Assembly: GCA_012932865.1 (NCBI GenBank)
Contig: SAXG01000038.1
Location: 372,001-436,000, forward strand
DNA from: Amylostereum areolatum
Taxonomy: Eukaryota; Basidiomycota; Agaricomycetes; Russulales; Stereaceae
Length of the DNA: 64,000 bases
Direction of reading: 5' to 3'
The notes under the pieces were generated by a model. That model ran no database searches. It was given only the letters and a program-made list of their open reading frames with translations, and had not been told where the DNA came from. A program made the position numbers and the translations under genes. Shown here piece by piece: positions 44,244 through 55,516 of this stretch (position 1 is its first letter; each line of letters begins with the position of its first letter).

Positions 44244-45538
44244 ATGTTCAAGCTCTCCTCCTTGATGCCATTGGCGTTCGCCGCTTTAGCAGCAGGCTAC
44301 CGAAAATCCCTACACTGGCCACGAGATTTTCCTCTCTCCTCCCTATGCCTCCAAGGTCCAGGCTGCCGCGGCCGACATCTCAAACGCGACATTGGCCGCC
44401 TCCGCGCTCAAGGTGGCCTCTATTCCGACGTTCATCTGGTTCGACAGTGTAGCCAGCGTTCCTACTCTCGGCGAATATCTGGGCAATGCGAGCGCATTGG
44501 CCGCCTCCTCGGGACAGAATTCCCTGGTCCAAATCGTCGTATACAACCTTCCCGATCGCGATTGCTCTGCTAATTCCTCCAACGGCGAGTTGTCGATCGC
44601 GGACGGTGGTGCGGAGAAGTACCGGGGGTTCATCGACGGCTTGGTAGAGCAGATCGTTCGTGAGTGTCTTCCGTTGACAGAACGCGTCTGGATGCTGAGG
44701 TTTCACGCAGAGTTCCCTGATGTCCGTGTCGTGGCGATCATCGAGCCCGACTCGCTCGCCAACTTGGTGACCAATCTCAAGGTCGAGAAGTGTGCCAACG
44801 CACAGAGCATCTACCTGGTACGAGTGCTCGCATCCCCAACTCTGACCGCAGGTGTTAATGTATGTATCCTATAGTCATCGGTCACCTACGCCCTTAAGCA
44901 GCTGGCAGCAGTTGGCGTGTACATGTATATGGATGCCGGTCACGCTGGCTGGCTTGGCTGGCCCAGCAACCTCGATCCTGCGGCGACCCTCTTCGCCCAG
45001 GTGTACTCGGACGCCGGAAAGTCGCCTTTCATCCGTGGTCTTTCGACCAATGTAGCCAACTACAACGCATTGTCTGCTGCCAGTCCCGACCCGATTGCCG
45101 ATGGCAACCCCAACTACGACGACTTGCACTACATCAATGTAAGAATCTTACCGTGTGGATCATTCGATGCGCTCTGACGAGTTCGCCACTGCCTAGGCCC
45201 TCGCCCCCAAACTCGCCGACGCCGGATTTTCTGCACAGTTCATTGTCGACCAAGGCCGTTCGGGCGTGCAAAATATTCGTCAGTCATGGAGCCACTTTTG
45301 CAACGTCAAGGGCGCTGGCTTCGGTACCCGCCCTACTACTAACACCAACTCATCGCTCATCGACGCGATCGTCTGGGCCAAGCCCGGAGGTGAATGCGAC
45401 GGTACAAGCAACTCGTCTGCCCCCCGCTATGATAGTAGGTGTTCGCTCGATGACGCTCTTCAGCCCGCGCCGGAGGCGGGAACATGGTTCCAGGCGTACT
45501 TCGAGCAGTTAGTTAGCAATGCTAATCCCCCGCTATGA
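44244..45538 (+). CDS. GH6 cellobiohydrolase (secreted, no CBM1 seen)
   Basis: Inverting glycoside hydrolase family 6 enzyme that releases cellobiose from cellulose chain ends. Four exons (44244-44659, 44711-44817, 44875-45138, 45197-45538). Seen: a signal peptide (MFKLSSLMPLAFAALAA), then NPYTGHEIFLSPPYA directly, with no N-terminal Cys-rich CBM1 or Ser/Thr linker. Active site VVYNLPDRDC with the catalytic acid Asp, GELSIADGG, AIIEPDSLANLVTNL, MYMDAGHAGWLGWP, FIRGLSTNVANYN and DQGRSG, with WAKPGGECDGTS near the C-terminus. One surplus base (GG at 44295-44296) breaks the frame just after the signal peptide; without it the exons give 375 residues. Confidence 0.87.
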
Positions 45539-45670
45539 GACGAGGCACTATCGTAGTTTTATCGTAATGGGATTAGGATCAACCAGAGCTCGTAATTTAC
45601 TTATTTGATACTCGTTTGACCCAAGAAATAACTCCGTCACAATAGCTCAAAGTCCCGTGAAGCCATATCT

Positions 45671-47202
45671 TCATACTACACCCAATTGCACCTTCTCCTG
45701 CGACGCAAACGTATCGAGGTTCTGACCGGGACCATCTGGTTCTGAAACGCTTTCCGATGCTACGAGCTGAAGCGAATGGCGCGCCGCGGAAAATGCAACC
45801 CCCCTTGACGTTGGGCTCTGTGGAATGTGGGCAGAGAAGGGAAGGGAAACATCTTGTTCCTTGGCTGCGTACGAGAACTGATGTTCTAAGTGAGACTTCT
45901 GCAGCGCGACGATAACGATGACCAGCGTTGGGTACATTCCCTGGTTGAGGAAGTGTATACACGGATAGTTAGATATCACCCAGAGAAAACACTACACAAC
46001 AACCGCTTACGGAGACGTGGTTCATCATAGTACCCCAGTAAGTGTTGAACTTACCATCAAGGATAACTGGTAATGAGGGCAAGTTTTCGATCAGAAGAAC
46101 CACCTGTAAAACGGACAGACAGTCGGAGGAAAGTACGGAGAGAAGTCAGAGACAGGACGTACCATCAAAATACTGTACACGATGCCGGACTCGACCAACA
46201 GAACAAGAATGGTCTCCACGGCACTTTTGCTGGTGCGATTCTGGAGGTACCTGTGGATATCTCGTCGATGAACCCTGCAGAGCACAAGCCGTCAATATAC
46301 ATAGTGCCCACTGACCCATACGGAAGATGATGAGTGCATACCACGCCTTATACGCCACCATACCAGTGGCCCATACGTTTGCGATGGCTGACAATGCGTA
46401 GAACAGGGGAGCGATTACATTCACCTCTCCACTAACACGGAGTACGGCCTTCGGCGCAGCCGAGATGCTCGCCGCCGCATCGGCTAGGGCGTATGCTATG
46501 TTCATACCTGTCGAGGCTGTTAACCAAAGACTAACCAAACGTCGAGGAAGGCCGCACGTACCAATCAAACATACGCTCATAAACACAGCCGCGCTCACAA
46601 CACCCTTATGCCGGTTCCAGACAACGCAGGCCCTCCAGAGGACGATCATGTCACTGAGGATTATCTAGACACTGTCAAGTTTAGGTCTACGTAACCAATA
46701 ACTTGGATGTACGACGCACATTTGTTTGACCAAACAGGTCAGAAATGAATACCCAGACGCCATCCAGGGTCTCCAACGTGCTTTCGATGTCGTTGATTTG
46801 AGTTTCCGGGGAGAGTAATGCAGGAAGCAGAACGTTGAGTTCGTTCCACATGATTTTGAGGTTGGCAGCCCAGATCACCGCCGAGGCGGCGTACATGAAC
46901 AAGGTGAGCGCCAAAAGGACGCGAGTGGAGCGCCGGCGAAGACCCTGCGAGCTGCAGGAGAAGGGTTTCAGCCGGCAGAAAATTTGCGTAAGAAAAGTGC
47001 TTACACGAGAATACCGGTCGAAAAGCATATCAGGACAGTAAACATCGCTGCGTTCACCGTGTCAGTCTCGCCTCAACATAAGGCCAGTAGGCGTACCAAA
47101 TAACGCCGTTTCTAAGACATCTGGGAAAACACGAAGCGTGGTTATGTTGGTCACCGAGGAGCGTACGAGTGCCACTTGATCTTCGGTAAGTCCTCTGGAC
47201 AT
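45671..47202 (-). CDS. multi-pass membrane protein, basidiomycete family (copy 1)
   Basis: Uncharacterised polytopic membrane protein, probably seven TM segments, in several short exons. Seen: start MSRGLTEDQVALVRSSVTNI, LRVFPDVLETALFG then TM helices around VLLALTLFMYAASAVIWAAN, SDMIVLWRACVVWNRHKGVV, PLFYALSAIANVWATGMVAY and VETILVLLVESGIVYSILMV, with a late YPTLVIVIVALQKSHLEHQF leading to a Ser-rich cytosolic-type tail ending at 45671. Two paralogs lie at 53302-54786 and 57804-59507. The topology resembles the large basidiomycete families of receptor-like 7-TM proteins; no ligand or function is known to me. Confidence 0.72.
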
Positions 47203-47876
47203 GGTGCGGAGGTGTTCTTGAGATGGCCGGGAGGGAACAGCGGGAGAGGGATGAAGGCTTTATGAATGGCCGCTATCGCTTTGACGCTCCGATGATATGT
47301 TCAAATGAGGGATTATATACAAAAGCTGGCGCGTACCTCCTTGTGTACCGGAAGCCACCGGCAAACATTGGGTCACCTCAAGAGGAAGAACGAGGTCTTC
47401 GACATATGTATCGGTCCGAACTTGACGTATCCGCTGCACAGGATCCAGGAGACGCGTACGCGACGCGTTCCGGAGGAAGATAGTCAAGCTTGGGATTGAG
47501 TATTGTGCAAGTCTAGAATGAGCTATCGACACCGTGACAGTAATCATAAGTGCACCGTGTGCCGGTGATGATCAGCTTGCCCACATGTCCCGTAGATTAC
47601 CGCTGATCACGGAGCCGAGCGAGGTTGTCCAGAGTTCAAACGTTCAAACAGCGCCTGCCGTCATGAGTATGTGGGAAAAGATGGAACACTGCTTCTTTGT
47701 GAGAGAAGACCGCCGTGTTGGACCCGTAGATATTTAGGATGTAGCCTCACCGGAATTGATATTGAGCGCTTGAGCTTTCAGTGGTAGCCCATAAGGCTAT
47801 GCATAGTGACGATTGAGAAAGTGGCCATGCAATGGCAATGGCTTGCATCGTGCGTAGAATGACAGTCATTGACGGA
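47203..47876. other. intergenic
   Basis: 5' side of the membrane-protein gene, up to the first DNA transposon. No supportable gene. Confidence 0.45.
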
Positions 47877-47884
47877 ATCAAACT

Positions 47885-48914
47885 CAAGGGGTATGCGGGG
47901 CGGAAATCCCGGCACCAGCTCCCCCCGACCCTCGGAAGTTGCCGAGGCTGTTGAGCGCACTCGTCGCTTTGTCATCACTTCAATGCACCGTCTCAGGGTC
48001 ACAACTTTCTCAAGACCACTACATACTAGCCCCCATACCATATCATCTTGTGGATATCTTCGCCTGACTGTGTAAGTGGTTCATAAATTTATAGGAGATG
48101 TAAACTTCGCACAGTTTTTGTTTGCTTTCCCGAGATGGCTTGCTCAACTCGGCAGTCACGACTCACTACAGCAGTAATCCCGGGCCTCCATCCCTGTCCC
48201 TCTCCCCATCCGCTCTCCTCCACGCAAAAACGGCACAGATTTTCCAGAGGTAGTTCTCCACCATACGCGATATAATTATGTGGATGTTCCTGCCTCCACC
48301 ACTCACGAGCTTAGGCACTGCCCTGAGTGTTAGTACTCGATCACTGACCCCCCAACGGACTTTCAACACTAGGGTATCTCCAATGAAACTGGAAATTTAA
48401 CCCTATGATCGCATTTACTTCAGCGAGGTTTCGATCCTGCGCGACGACAACACTAAGCCTACAACCCGCAGGTGTTTACACTGATTAGGTTCGAGGTTTG
48501 GCTCATTCACCCTTCAAGCACAGATCAATGATAACCTTCATGATCAGCAGCGCCGGGGTCTCCGCACACAGTAAATATTATCCGCAATGTGTATCTACTC
48601 AGAGTCCCTCAGAAAAATTTGGTACAGCTCAGTTTGAAGCCTTCAAAAAGTCTTGTTCATTGTCTTGCCAGTGGTCTCGGCAGCTAACGGAGTTTTCGGC
48701 ATAGCATATCTACATAAAATTTGGACGGCCTGAGGCCTTACTGGTGACCGAATGCTACATTACTTACTTTCTAAGTTATAAAGTGAGAGTTGTGTGGCGC
48801 GCTGAGCGTGAGCGGCCGAAGTGATGACAAAGCGGCGAGTGCGCTCAACAGCCTCGGCAACTTCCGAGGGTCGGGGGGAGCTGGTGCCGGGATTTCCGCC
48901 CCGCATACCCCTTG
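47885..48914. mobile_element. non-autonomous hAT-like DNA transposon (element 1)
   Basis: 1030 bp element with 97 bp terminal inverted repeats (47885-47981 and 48818-48914) that differ at a single base. The outer end reads CAAGGGGTATGCGG. A perfect 8-bp target duplication ATCAAACT flanks it (47877-47884 and 48915-48922). The inside holds no ORF above about 70 codons and no transposase motif, so it depends on a transposase elsewhere. An 8-bp duplication with CA-G-rich ends fits the hAT superfamily; the family is inferred from these features alone. Confidence 0.82.
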
Positions 48915-48936
48915 ATCAAACTATCAAAGGTGCCAC

Positions 48937-49862
48937 AGGACCCCTGAAAATGGGGGGGGAGGCCGGATCAAAATTTTCGTTTTGGAGGCTTAGACCATAG
49001 GATTATTTTCAATTTTTTTTGTATTTTCATCGGATAAAATCTGTTTTTTTCTCAAAAAATGTCGATTTTCATTGGATGCGTGATCTGGCCTCCAGAAAGC
49101 CAAAATTTCGTCGGATCACCACATCTGGCCTCTAAAATGCCAAAATTTCCTTGGATTGTCACATCTGGCCTCAAAAACCCCTAATTCTCCTCGGATTCTA
49201 TAGATTAAGCCTCTGAACAGGCTAACGGCTGTCGCGTACAATGCACTACTCATCATCGGGTGGTGCCTCCTTAATTTGAGACTGACGCAGACATCCCAGC
49301 TCCGTAACGGCAGCCTTCAGCACAGCCACTGCGCCGCATGGCGTTGAAGCCTGTCGAAAACTGCGAACGACTCGGAATCGAGCTTCACGTGGTGCTGATT
49401 AGCTCGCATCGTGGGTGGGATGATGCAAGAAAGGATGCATTGCTGGGTGAGAAGGTCGTCTTTCGGAGTGTTATCTTCGAGATCAATGGATGTCAGGGCG
49501 GTAGCTTTGAAAATGCATCCTGCCCACTGCATCATCCACCTCATCCACTTTGCAACATGCCGTCCCACTCCATGTGTCAAGATACAGTCCAAATGCAGAT
49601 GATGTCTGTTAGTATTGCCGAAACTGACCGAAGACAGTCACAGATCAGGGCCCTAATATACAAAAATTTCGCCGACCGGCCATGGGATCATTGGGAAAAA
49701 AATCCGGCCTTGCCTTCTCCGGCCCTGCCATCATTGGACAAAAAATCTGGCCTCCACAGATTCCGGCCATTTTCATCGGATAAAAATCTGAAATTTTAGA
49801 CCAAAATCCTCAAAATTTCCTCGGATAGTGATCCGGCCTCCCCCCCCATTTTCAGGGGTCCT
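48937..49862. mobile_element. non-autonomous DNA transposon with 8-bp TSD (element 2)
   Basis: 926 bp element with perfect 34 bp terminal inverted repeats (48937-48970 and 49829-49862), each including a run of eight G or C and GGCCGGATCA at the inner side. Flanked by GGTGCCAC (48929-48936 and 49863-49870). Just inside both ends are repeated AT-rich motifs of the type CCAAAATTTC, CTCGGAT and ATCTGGCCTC, typical of subterminal transposase-binding repeats. One 153-codon ORF (49338-49799) has no transposase motif. Its ends differ from element 1, so a different family; the 8-bp duplication again suggests hAT-like. Confidence 0.8.
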
Positions 49863-49870
49863 GGTGCCAC

Positions 49871-51542
49871 AGGGCCGATGAGTTCGCAAATCGGCCATTT
49901 ATTGCCAATCTTGCTACACCACCAGGCGATCCCTCAGCTTCATTCCGATATCACGCCCCTGAGTTTGAAGTTGGTGTGCCGATGGATGGAATCCAAAAAT
50001 GTCAAGCGGATATCACGCTCAACGAATTCCCTTGGGCCCGAAGCTGAGGTTCTTTGGATTCAATCCAATAATCTTACTAAGCTCATCAAGAATCGCTCGG
50101 CGGGTTGCTGGCTTAAATCGTGCTTATCGCGATCTTATCCTGATGTAGAAGGAAGAAAATCATGATATTTTCATTTGATAACTACAGAGTATATGGGGGC
50201 TGCTACGGGATATATGGAGAGGGATGACAGGTGAGAGAGGGTTACCTGGGATGCCAACAAAGCAGGTGGACCAGACGGAGACCGAGATAAGACCAGGGAA
50301 CCCAGTGAGCCAGGGGACAGAGAGCCAGGACCAGAGAGGAGCGCGAGCGGGACCAAGATCGCGAGCGAGGACCAAGACCGCAAGCAAAAATCGAGAGACC
50401 GAGAGTAAAGTTCAAGACCACGAGCAAAGTTCAAGACCAGGAGTAAAGTTCAAGGCCGCGAGCGAAGGTGAGGACGACTGCCAGCGACAACAAGAGGGGC
50501 GCCGGAGCATGTGCAAATCCTGAATGCTGTCGTGAGGGCAGGTGGGCGGTAAGTGAATAGAACACGCACCATGGTCCAGACTCTGGATGATGCCCACATG
50601 AGAGTGTCGAAGGGAGAGTCCATACCCAACCCTTCGTACATCCACGGAAACCCTGACGCGCCGTCCAAATCTCGGTACGTCGGAGTCGCCCATTACAGAT
50701 GAGGGGTTATGGCCAGGTGAAGGACGGGGAGAAGAGAAGGACGTGGTGAGAGGAAACAAGGAGTCGAGGATGACTTGGCGCGACGACGAAAATGAATACT
50801 GCTTACATAACCCGCGCTCGTCGCCGTCCATCGAGGACTCTGTGGGGATTGAAACTGAGAGGACAACCTGTACTCACGCTGACTTGGGCGCGAAGCCGAC
50901 TTTCTCGCAACGGATAATCGGAATGGCGCCGAGATTGAGGGGGTTGGATTGAAGCTGACACGATGCTAGCGTGAACCCTTGGTCACGCCATCAGACTCAT
51001 CCGAATGGCCCCGCATAGAGTCATGCTGAGGCAACTGCTGGTGGTGTATAGAATTATTCCCGGAGTTTCCCGGACGGACCCTGCGCCCGCGTTAATAGTA
51101 CCCAGCCTTACCCAGCGCGCGCCTCACATTGCGCGCGACAAAATCTCCAAGCCCCAACAACCTCGATTTCTCACACCGTCTTGTTATGCGCTCTTTGGCC
51201 CCACCAAAAAGCTGGACGATAGTACGCGCGAGGACGTTACTCGATCGCATTAGAGCCTGGCAGAGTAACAAGTACTAACAACGTCCACTCTCGTCCGAGG
51301 TTCACCACCCTACAAGCTCTAGTCTCGATGGCAAAGCCACCCAGAAGTGACCCCAAAATCGGTTCAACCTCATACATGCGTTCGATTGCCGTAGGAGGGT
51401 ATCTGGAACGTGTCGACGCCATCTTGCGCCTTCCCACCAGCTACTTCTAGGCGGGTCCTAGGAGGCCTCATATGTGCGCTCAAGAGAAGATTGGCCCCCT
51501 ATCCTCCTCTCCAATCCCCCAAACCCTAGCCCCCTACCACAT
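49871..51542. other. gene-poor stretch after the transposons
   Basis: No gene recognised in 1.67 kb. It contains a short minisatellite at about 50347-50466 and otherwise only unsupported ORFs (for example 50412-50831 minus, Ser/Pro-rich). The TPR-SET gene's promoter should lie at the right end. Confidence 0.45.
50347..50466. repeat. degenerate minisatellite
   Basis: Purine-rich tandem units of about 19-20 bp; the clearest three copies have the core AAAGTTCAAG[A/G]CC at about 50406, 50426 and 50446, preceded by looser GACCAAGA...GCGAGC copies. No coding role seen. Confidence 0.5.
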
Positions 51543-53033
51543 ATGCTCCCCGAAGTTGAGCTTGCGAAAAAAGAGGTATGTCTGCGTCAACCGTCCTGAC
51601 ACCATGATTGCTAATTGCTCGGATACAGGGAAACGATGCATTCGTGGCCAAGGACTACGAGTCTGCACTGAAGCATTACACCGAGGCCATGCAGCTTGAC
51701 CCGTCCGAGTTCACGCTGCCGCTGAACCGGTGCTTTGCCAATCTCAAACTTGAAAGGTTATGACGGCCAGACATGTCTTGATAGTGAACGCATCACTAAT
51801 ATGTTTGTGTGCAGATGGAAGGAGGCTGAAGACGACGCGGATACTGCTCTAGGACTCTCCACGGAGGCGAAAATGAAGGCGTACTACAGGAGAAACATTG
51901 CGCGGAGGGAACAGGGAAAGTTTCATGATGCGCGTCAAGGTCTGTTCATCCTCGGTTCCGAGTTCCCTTCTGGCTTTGACGCGATATCCTTAGATGTGTG
52001 GTCTTTTCTCGACGCAGGAGGACGTGTTAAAGACGCCATCAACGAGCATTCCATGATTGCCTCGGCTGAGACAAGAGCAGTTCGAGCGACGATGACCACC
52101 GCAGAGTGCGGATTCAATATCGTTGAAACTCAAGGACGTGGGCTTGGGGCGTTTGCTTCCTGTGACTTCCACCGCGGTGACCTCATCCTCGTCGAAGCCC
52201 CCTTGTACTCCGTCCGCGAGCACAGTACTGGCACACCGCGTCCTCGCGATATTCTAGCAGCCATAAAATGTCTTGATGAGGCTTCTCTCAACCAATACCT
52301 CACCTTGAAGAACTCGATGGCTGCCCGAGGCAACAACGAAAGCTCAGCCTCAGTCGATGACACCCACCTCATCGGCATCTACGGCACGAACGCCATCGCC
52401 ACGGGGGAAGACGACTCTTCCATCTTTCTCCTAGCCTCGCGGTTCAACCACTCATGTCGACCCAACGCACGGTATTCATGGCACGCCGCCAGCCGTGCGC
52501 TGCGCATCTATGCCCTCCAAGACATACCGGAAGGCCAAGAGATCATGGTCTCGTATATAGCCGGGCGGAACGTCTACGGGAGCACCAAGGCGGAGAGATT
52601 CGAGCGTTTGAACGTCAGATACGGCTTCTATTGTGCGTGCGAGGCTTGCTCGCTCCCCTCAACCGTTCAAGCCGAGAGCGACGGTCGCCGCAAGGAGCTT
52701 GCACGCCTCTGGGCATCAATCCCGTACTTCTCGCCCCATCAGACGGATGCGCGTCTGCGCGCCATTGCACGGGGTGTGCGGCTGATGCAAGAGGAAGGCT
52801 ACACGGCGGACGCGGACGACTTCACGAACGATGCGGCGGCCATATGCGCGTACCACGGGGACTGGGACTCCGTGGCCCACTGGGCACGGAAAACCTATGA
52901 GAGCCGGCTGGCTGAGTTTGGAGGGGACAGTCGGAGGGCGCTGGATACGGAAATTTGCACACTGTTGGCGGACCCGAAAAGGCATTCGATGGCGGGGAGT
53001 GGGAGAAAGATGGTATTCTCTGTTCGCATATAG
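51543..53033 (+). CDS. TPR - SET domain protein (SMYD-like)
   Basis: Putative protein-lysine methyltransferase with TPR and SET domains. Three exons (51543-51575, 51629-51756, 51815-53033) give 459 residues, intact. Seen: TPR repeats at residues 1-90 (GNDAFVAKDYESALKHYTEA, LPLNRCFANLKLERWKEAED), then SET core GFNIVETQGRGLGAFA, the SAM/lysine-channel motif FNHSCRPNARYSWH, IPEGQEIMVSYIAG, and a Cys-rich post-SET segment YGFYCACEACSLP. No MYND zinc finger interrupts the SET domain. Fungal members are mostly uncharacterised; the substrate is unknown. The ATG at 51543 (MLPEVELAKKE) is the only start fitting the first exon. Confidence 0.85.
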
Positions 53034-53301
53034 GGTCAAAGATTGTAATGGTTCAATTATGGTTGTATTAGGACTCGCAAATAAAACATCTTGTCGCAAT
53101 CTCGCCTCTTATCAGTCTTAGCCTCGCATCGAGAAGAGCACTAATCCTATTACACAGGGACGTAAGTTTACCGAACCCGACCGTGTGGGAGTCTGGGACA
53201 TGAGAACACAAAATATTAGATGTGATTCGATACAATACGAACGTGCACGAAGAGCCGGACGAAACAGTGGACGATGCCTCCTCCGACTAACTTCATGCCA
53301 G

Positions 53302-54786
53302 CTAATCCTTCTCCTGCGGGGCGAACACGTCAGGACCTGGCCCAAGCTCATCCGGTTCGGGGCTACTATGAGAGGTTCCGGGTTGGTGAGGGCCCAGAAA
53401 GCGACATCCTCCTTGAAGTCCGACTCTGTGGGATGCGGATGGAGAAGGGAAGAGTAGCGTCTTGCCCCTTTCCCACAAACGAGAACTGGTGCTCGCAGTG
53501 AGACTTCTGCAGCGCAACGAGAACAACGACCAGCGTGGGGTACATTCCCTGCGAGTCGGGGTATAAGTAGCAAGAACACGAAGAAACCTGACGGTTGACT
53601 CACAGACACTTGGTTCATCCCAAGACTCCAGTAAGCATTGCTGTGTTTGAGAGCCGGTAGCTGCGCAAAACTCACAGTAAGCATTAGCATGATCTACGCA
53701 AACACCAAAGGTTCTGTCAGAAGTACAACAATGATTCATTAATGAATGCACGAACCATACAGATATTGTACACGATGCCGGACTCCACCAGCAGCAGCAG
53801 AACATTCTCTACGGCGCTTTTGGCGGTACGATTTTGAAGGTAACGACGTATATCCCGCCGATGGATCCTACAGCGTTGCAATAAAATCAGCACGACGCAC
53901 GCTACTCTATGCGTGTACGCACCAGGCCTTGCAGGCTACCATGCTGGTACTCCATATGTTTGTGAAGACCGACAATGACATAAATAAGATGCCAATGTGA
54001 TCTACATTACTTGCCAGGCGGTTGAGGAATATTGGCGGGGAAGGGTAAGTCTCCCCGACCACCGCCAGGACATAGATTATGTTGACGACTGGGTCGAATC
54101 GTAAGTTAAACGGCGGCGAAACCATCCCTGAGGTTCACATACCATTCAAACATGTCAGGATGAGCAAAGCCACGCTGACGACAGCCCTATGCCAATTCCA
54201 GACAACACACGCTCTCCAAAGAACAACGGCATCGCTAATCGGAAGCTGAAAGTCATTTCAGAGGTAGGCAGAAACTGGGACGAGTAAACGACAGACATTA
54301 AGTTGACTGAAAAAGTCGGAGACGAACAGCCAGATTCCATCCAGCGCATTTAGAGCACTGACTGCTCCACCTTTACTGGCCAGGGTATCCGGGGAGAGGA
54401 GTTCAGGAAGGAAAATGTTGAGCTCGTTCCACAAGACCTTAACATCGAGAGCCCATTGTACGGCCGAAGAAAGATACATAACGATGGTGGCCGCGAGCAT
54501 GAGGCGGTTGGGCCAGTTGCGAAGGCCCTTCGACCTACAAACGTGTTTATCGTAAGATTCAGCTGACGAAGGCCAGTACTTACAAGAGAATTCCGGTCGA
54601 AACACAAATCAAAATCGTGAAAATTGCTGGGTCCATCGTGTAAGTTCCCCAGAAAGACAGGTAGGGTGACAGACTGCTCACCAAATAGCACGGTTTCAAC
54701 GATGCTGGGGAAAAGACGGAACTCTATTATGCTAGATAGACGAGATCTCACAGAGTGCACTTGATCGTCGGTGAGTCCTCCGGTCA
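53302..54786 (-). CDS. multi-pass membrane protein, basidiomycete family (copy 2)
   Basis: Paralog of the gene at 45671-47202. Seen: start MTGGLTDDQVHSVRSRLSSI, LFPSIVETVLFGE, RLMLAATIVMYLSSAVQWAL, VKVLWNELNIFLPELLSPDT, AVVLWRACVVWNWHRAVV-like sequence, TAKSAVENVLLLLVESGIVY, and YPTLVVVLVALQKSHCEHQF with a Ser-rich tail. The frame of the tail is broken by one surplus base (AAA 53398-53400 on the plus strand). With the break the protein stops at 53366; without it the tail runs on as SSPEPDELGPGPDVFAPQEK to 53302, matching the tail of copy 1 (SEPDGPGQNLDTFASQEK), which argues the extra base is new or an error. Confidence 0.68.
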
Positions 54787-55516
54787 TCGTATACACGAGA
54801 TTCCCGAGGAAATCATGTGGGAGTACTGGTTCGGGGGATCTTTATATCCTGTGTTCCAAGGGTGGGTGTCAACGCCCCAGGATTATCAATCAACTGTGAG
54901 CTGTGTACATAATGTAGTATGATCAGCAAACATGAATACCCATGACAGATGGTGCACTCTACGCGTGGTATTCGGAGCCACCTGGAAAGTCAACTTCTTA
55001 TTGGAAGTCCGCGACCGTACATGTCAAGGTAGGTGATATGCATCAGTGGCTCCCGGCTGTCAGCACGTACGAGTGAGACGCGTTTCCGTGACCGAGAACT
55101 TGAGGTGCCTGTCCACGAAACGATCAGCTGGGGATACCCAAGTAGGTGAGAGAATAGTCGAGAAGAGGGAGACGAGGGAGATGCAATACCCAGATTCAGA
55201 GCGTGTTTGGCTGCGATGGTGTGAATCAGTGGCAAATCAAGCTGATACTGTAGCAGTCAAGCGGATAACTGTAGCGCTGTCTATAAGATAAGGGCCTCAA
55301 CGAAATCGGATCTGGAATGACGAGGCAGGATCACCAGGGAGCGGGCCGAGAAGGCTCCACCTCGTCTTTGGCGACGTCGACAAACTCCACTCGTCTCCTG
55401 TGTGAAGAATCTGCAACTAATAAAAGAGATATAAAGCTAGAGATACAAGTCTACGATGAACCAAAGTTGGATAAACCTTCAAATCGTCAGAAAAGACCCC
55501 CGTCTTACCAACCCAG
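54787..55516. other. intergenic
   Basis: Between the second membrane-protein paralog and the 3' end of ATG15. No ORF over 81 codons and nothing recognised. Confidence 0.5.

Noticed and set aside
50224..50523. 99-codon plus-strand ORF rich in Gln, Arg and Glu
   Set aside because: It simply translates the minisatellite; no start context or conserved motif.
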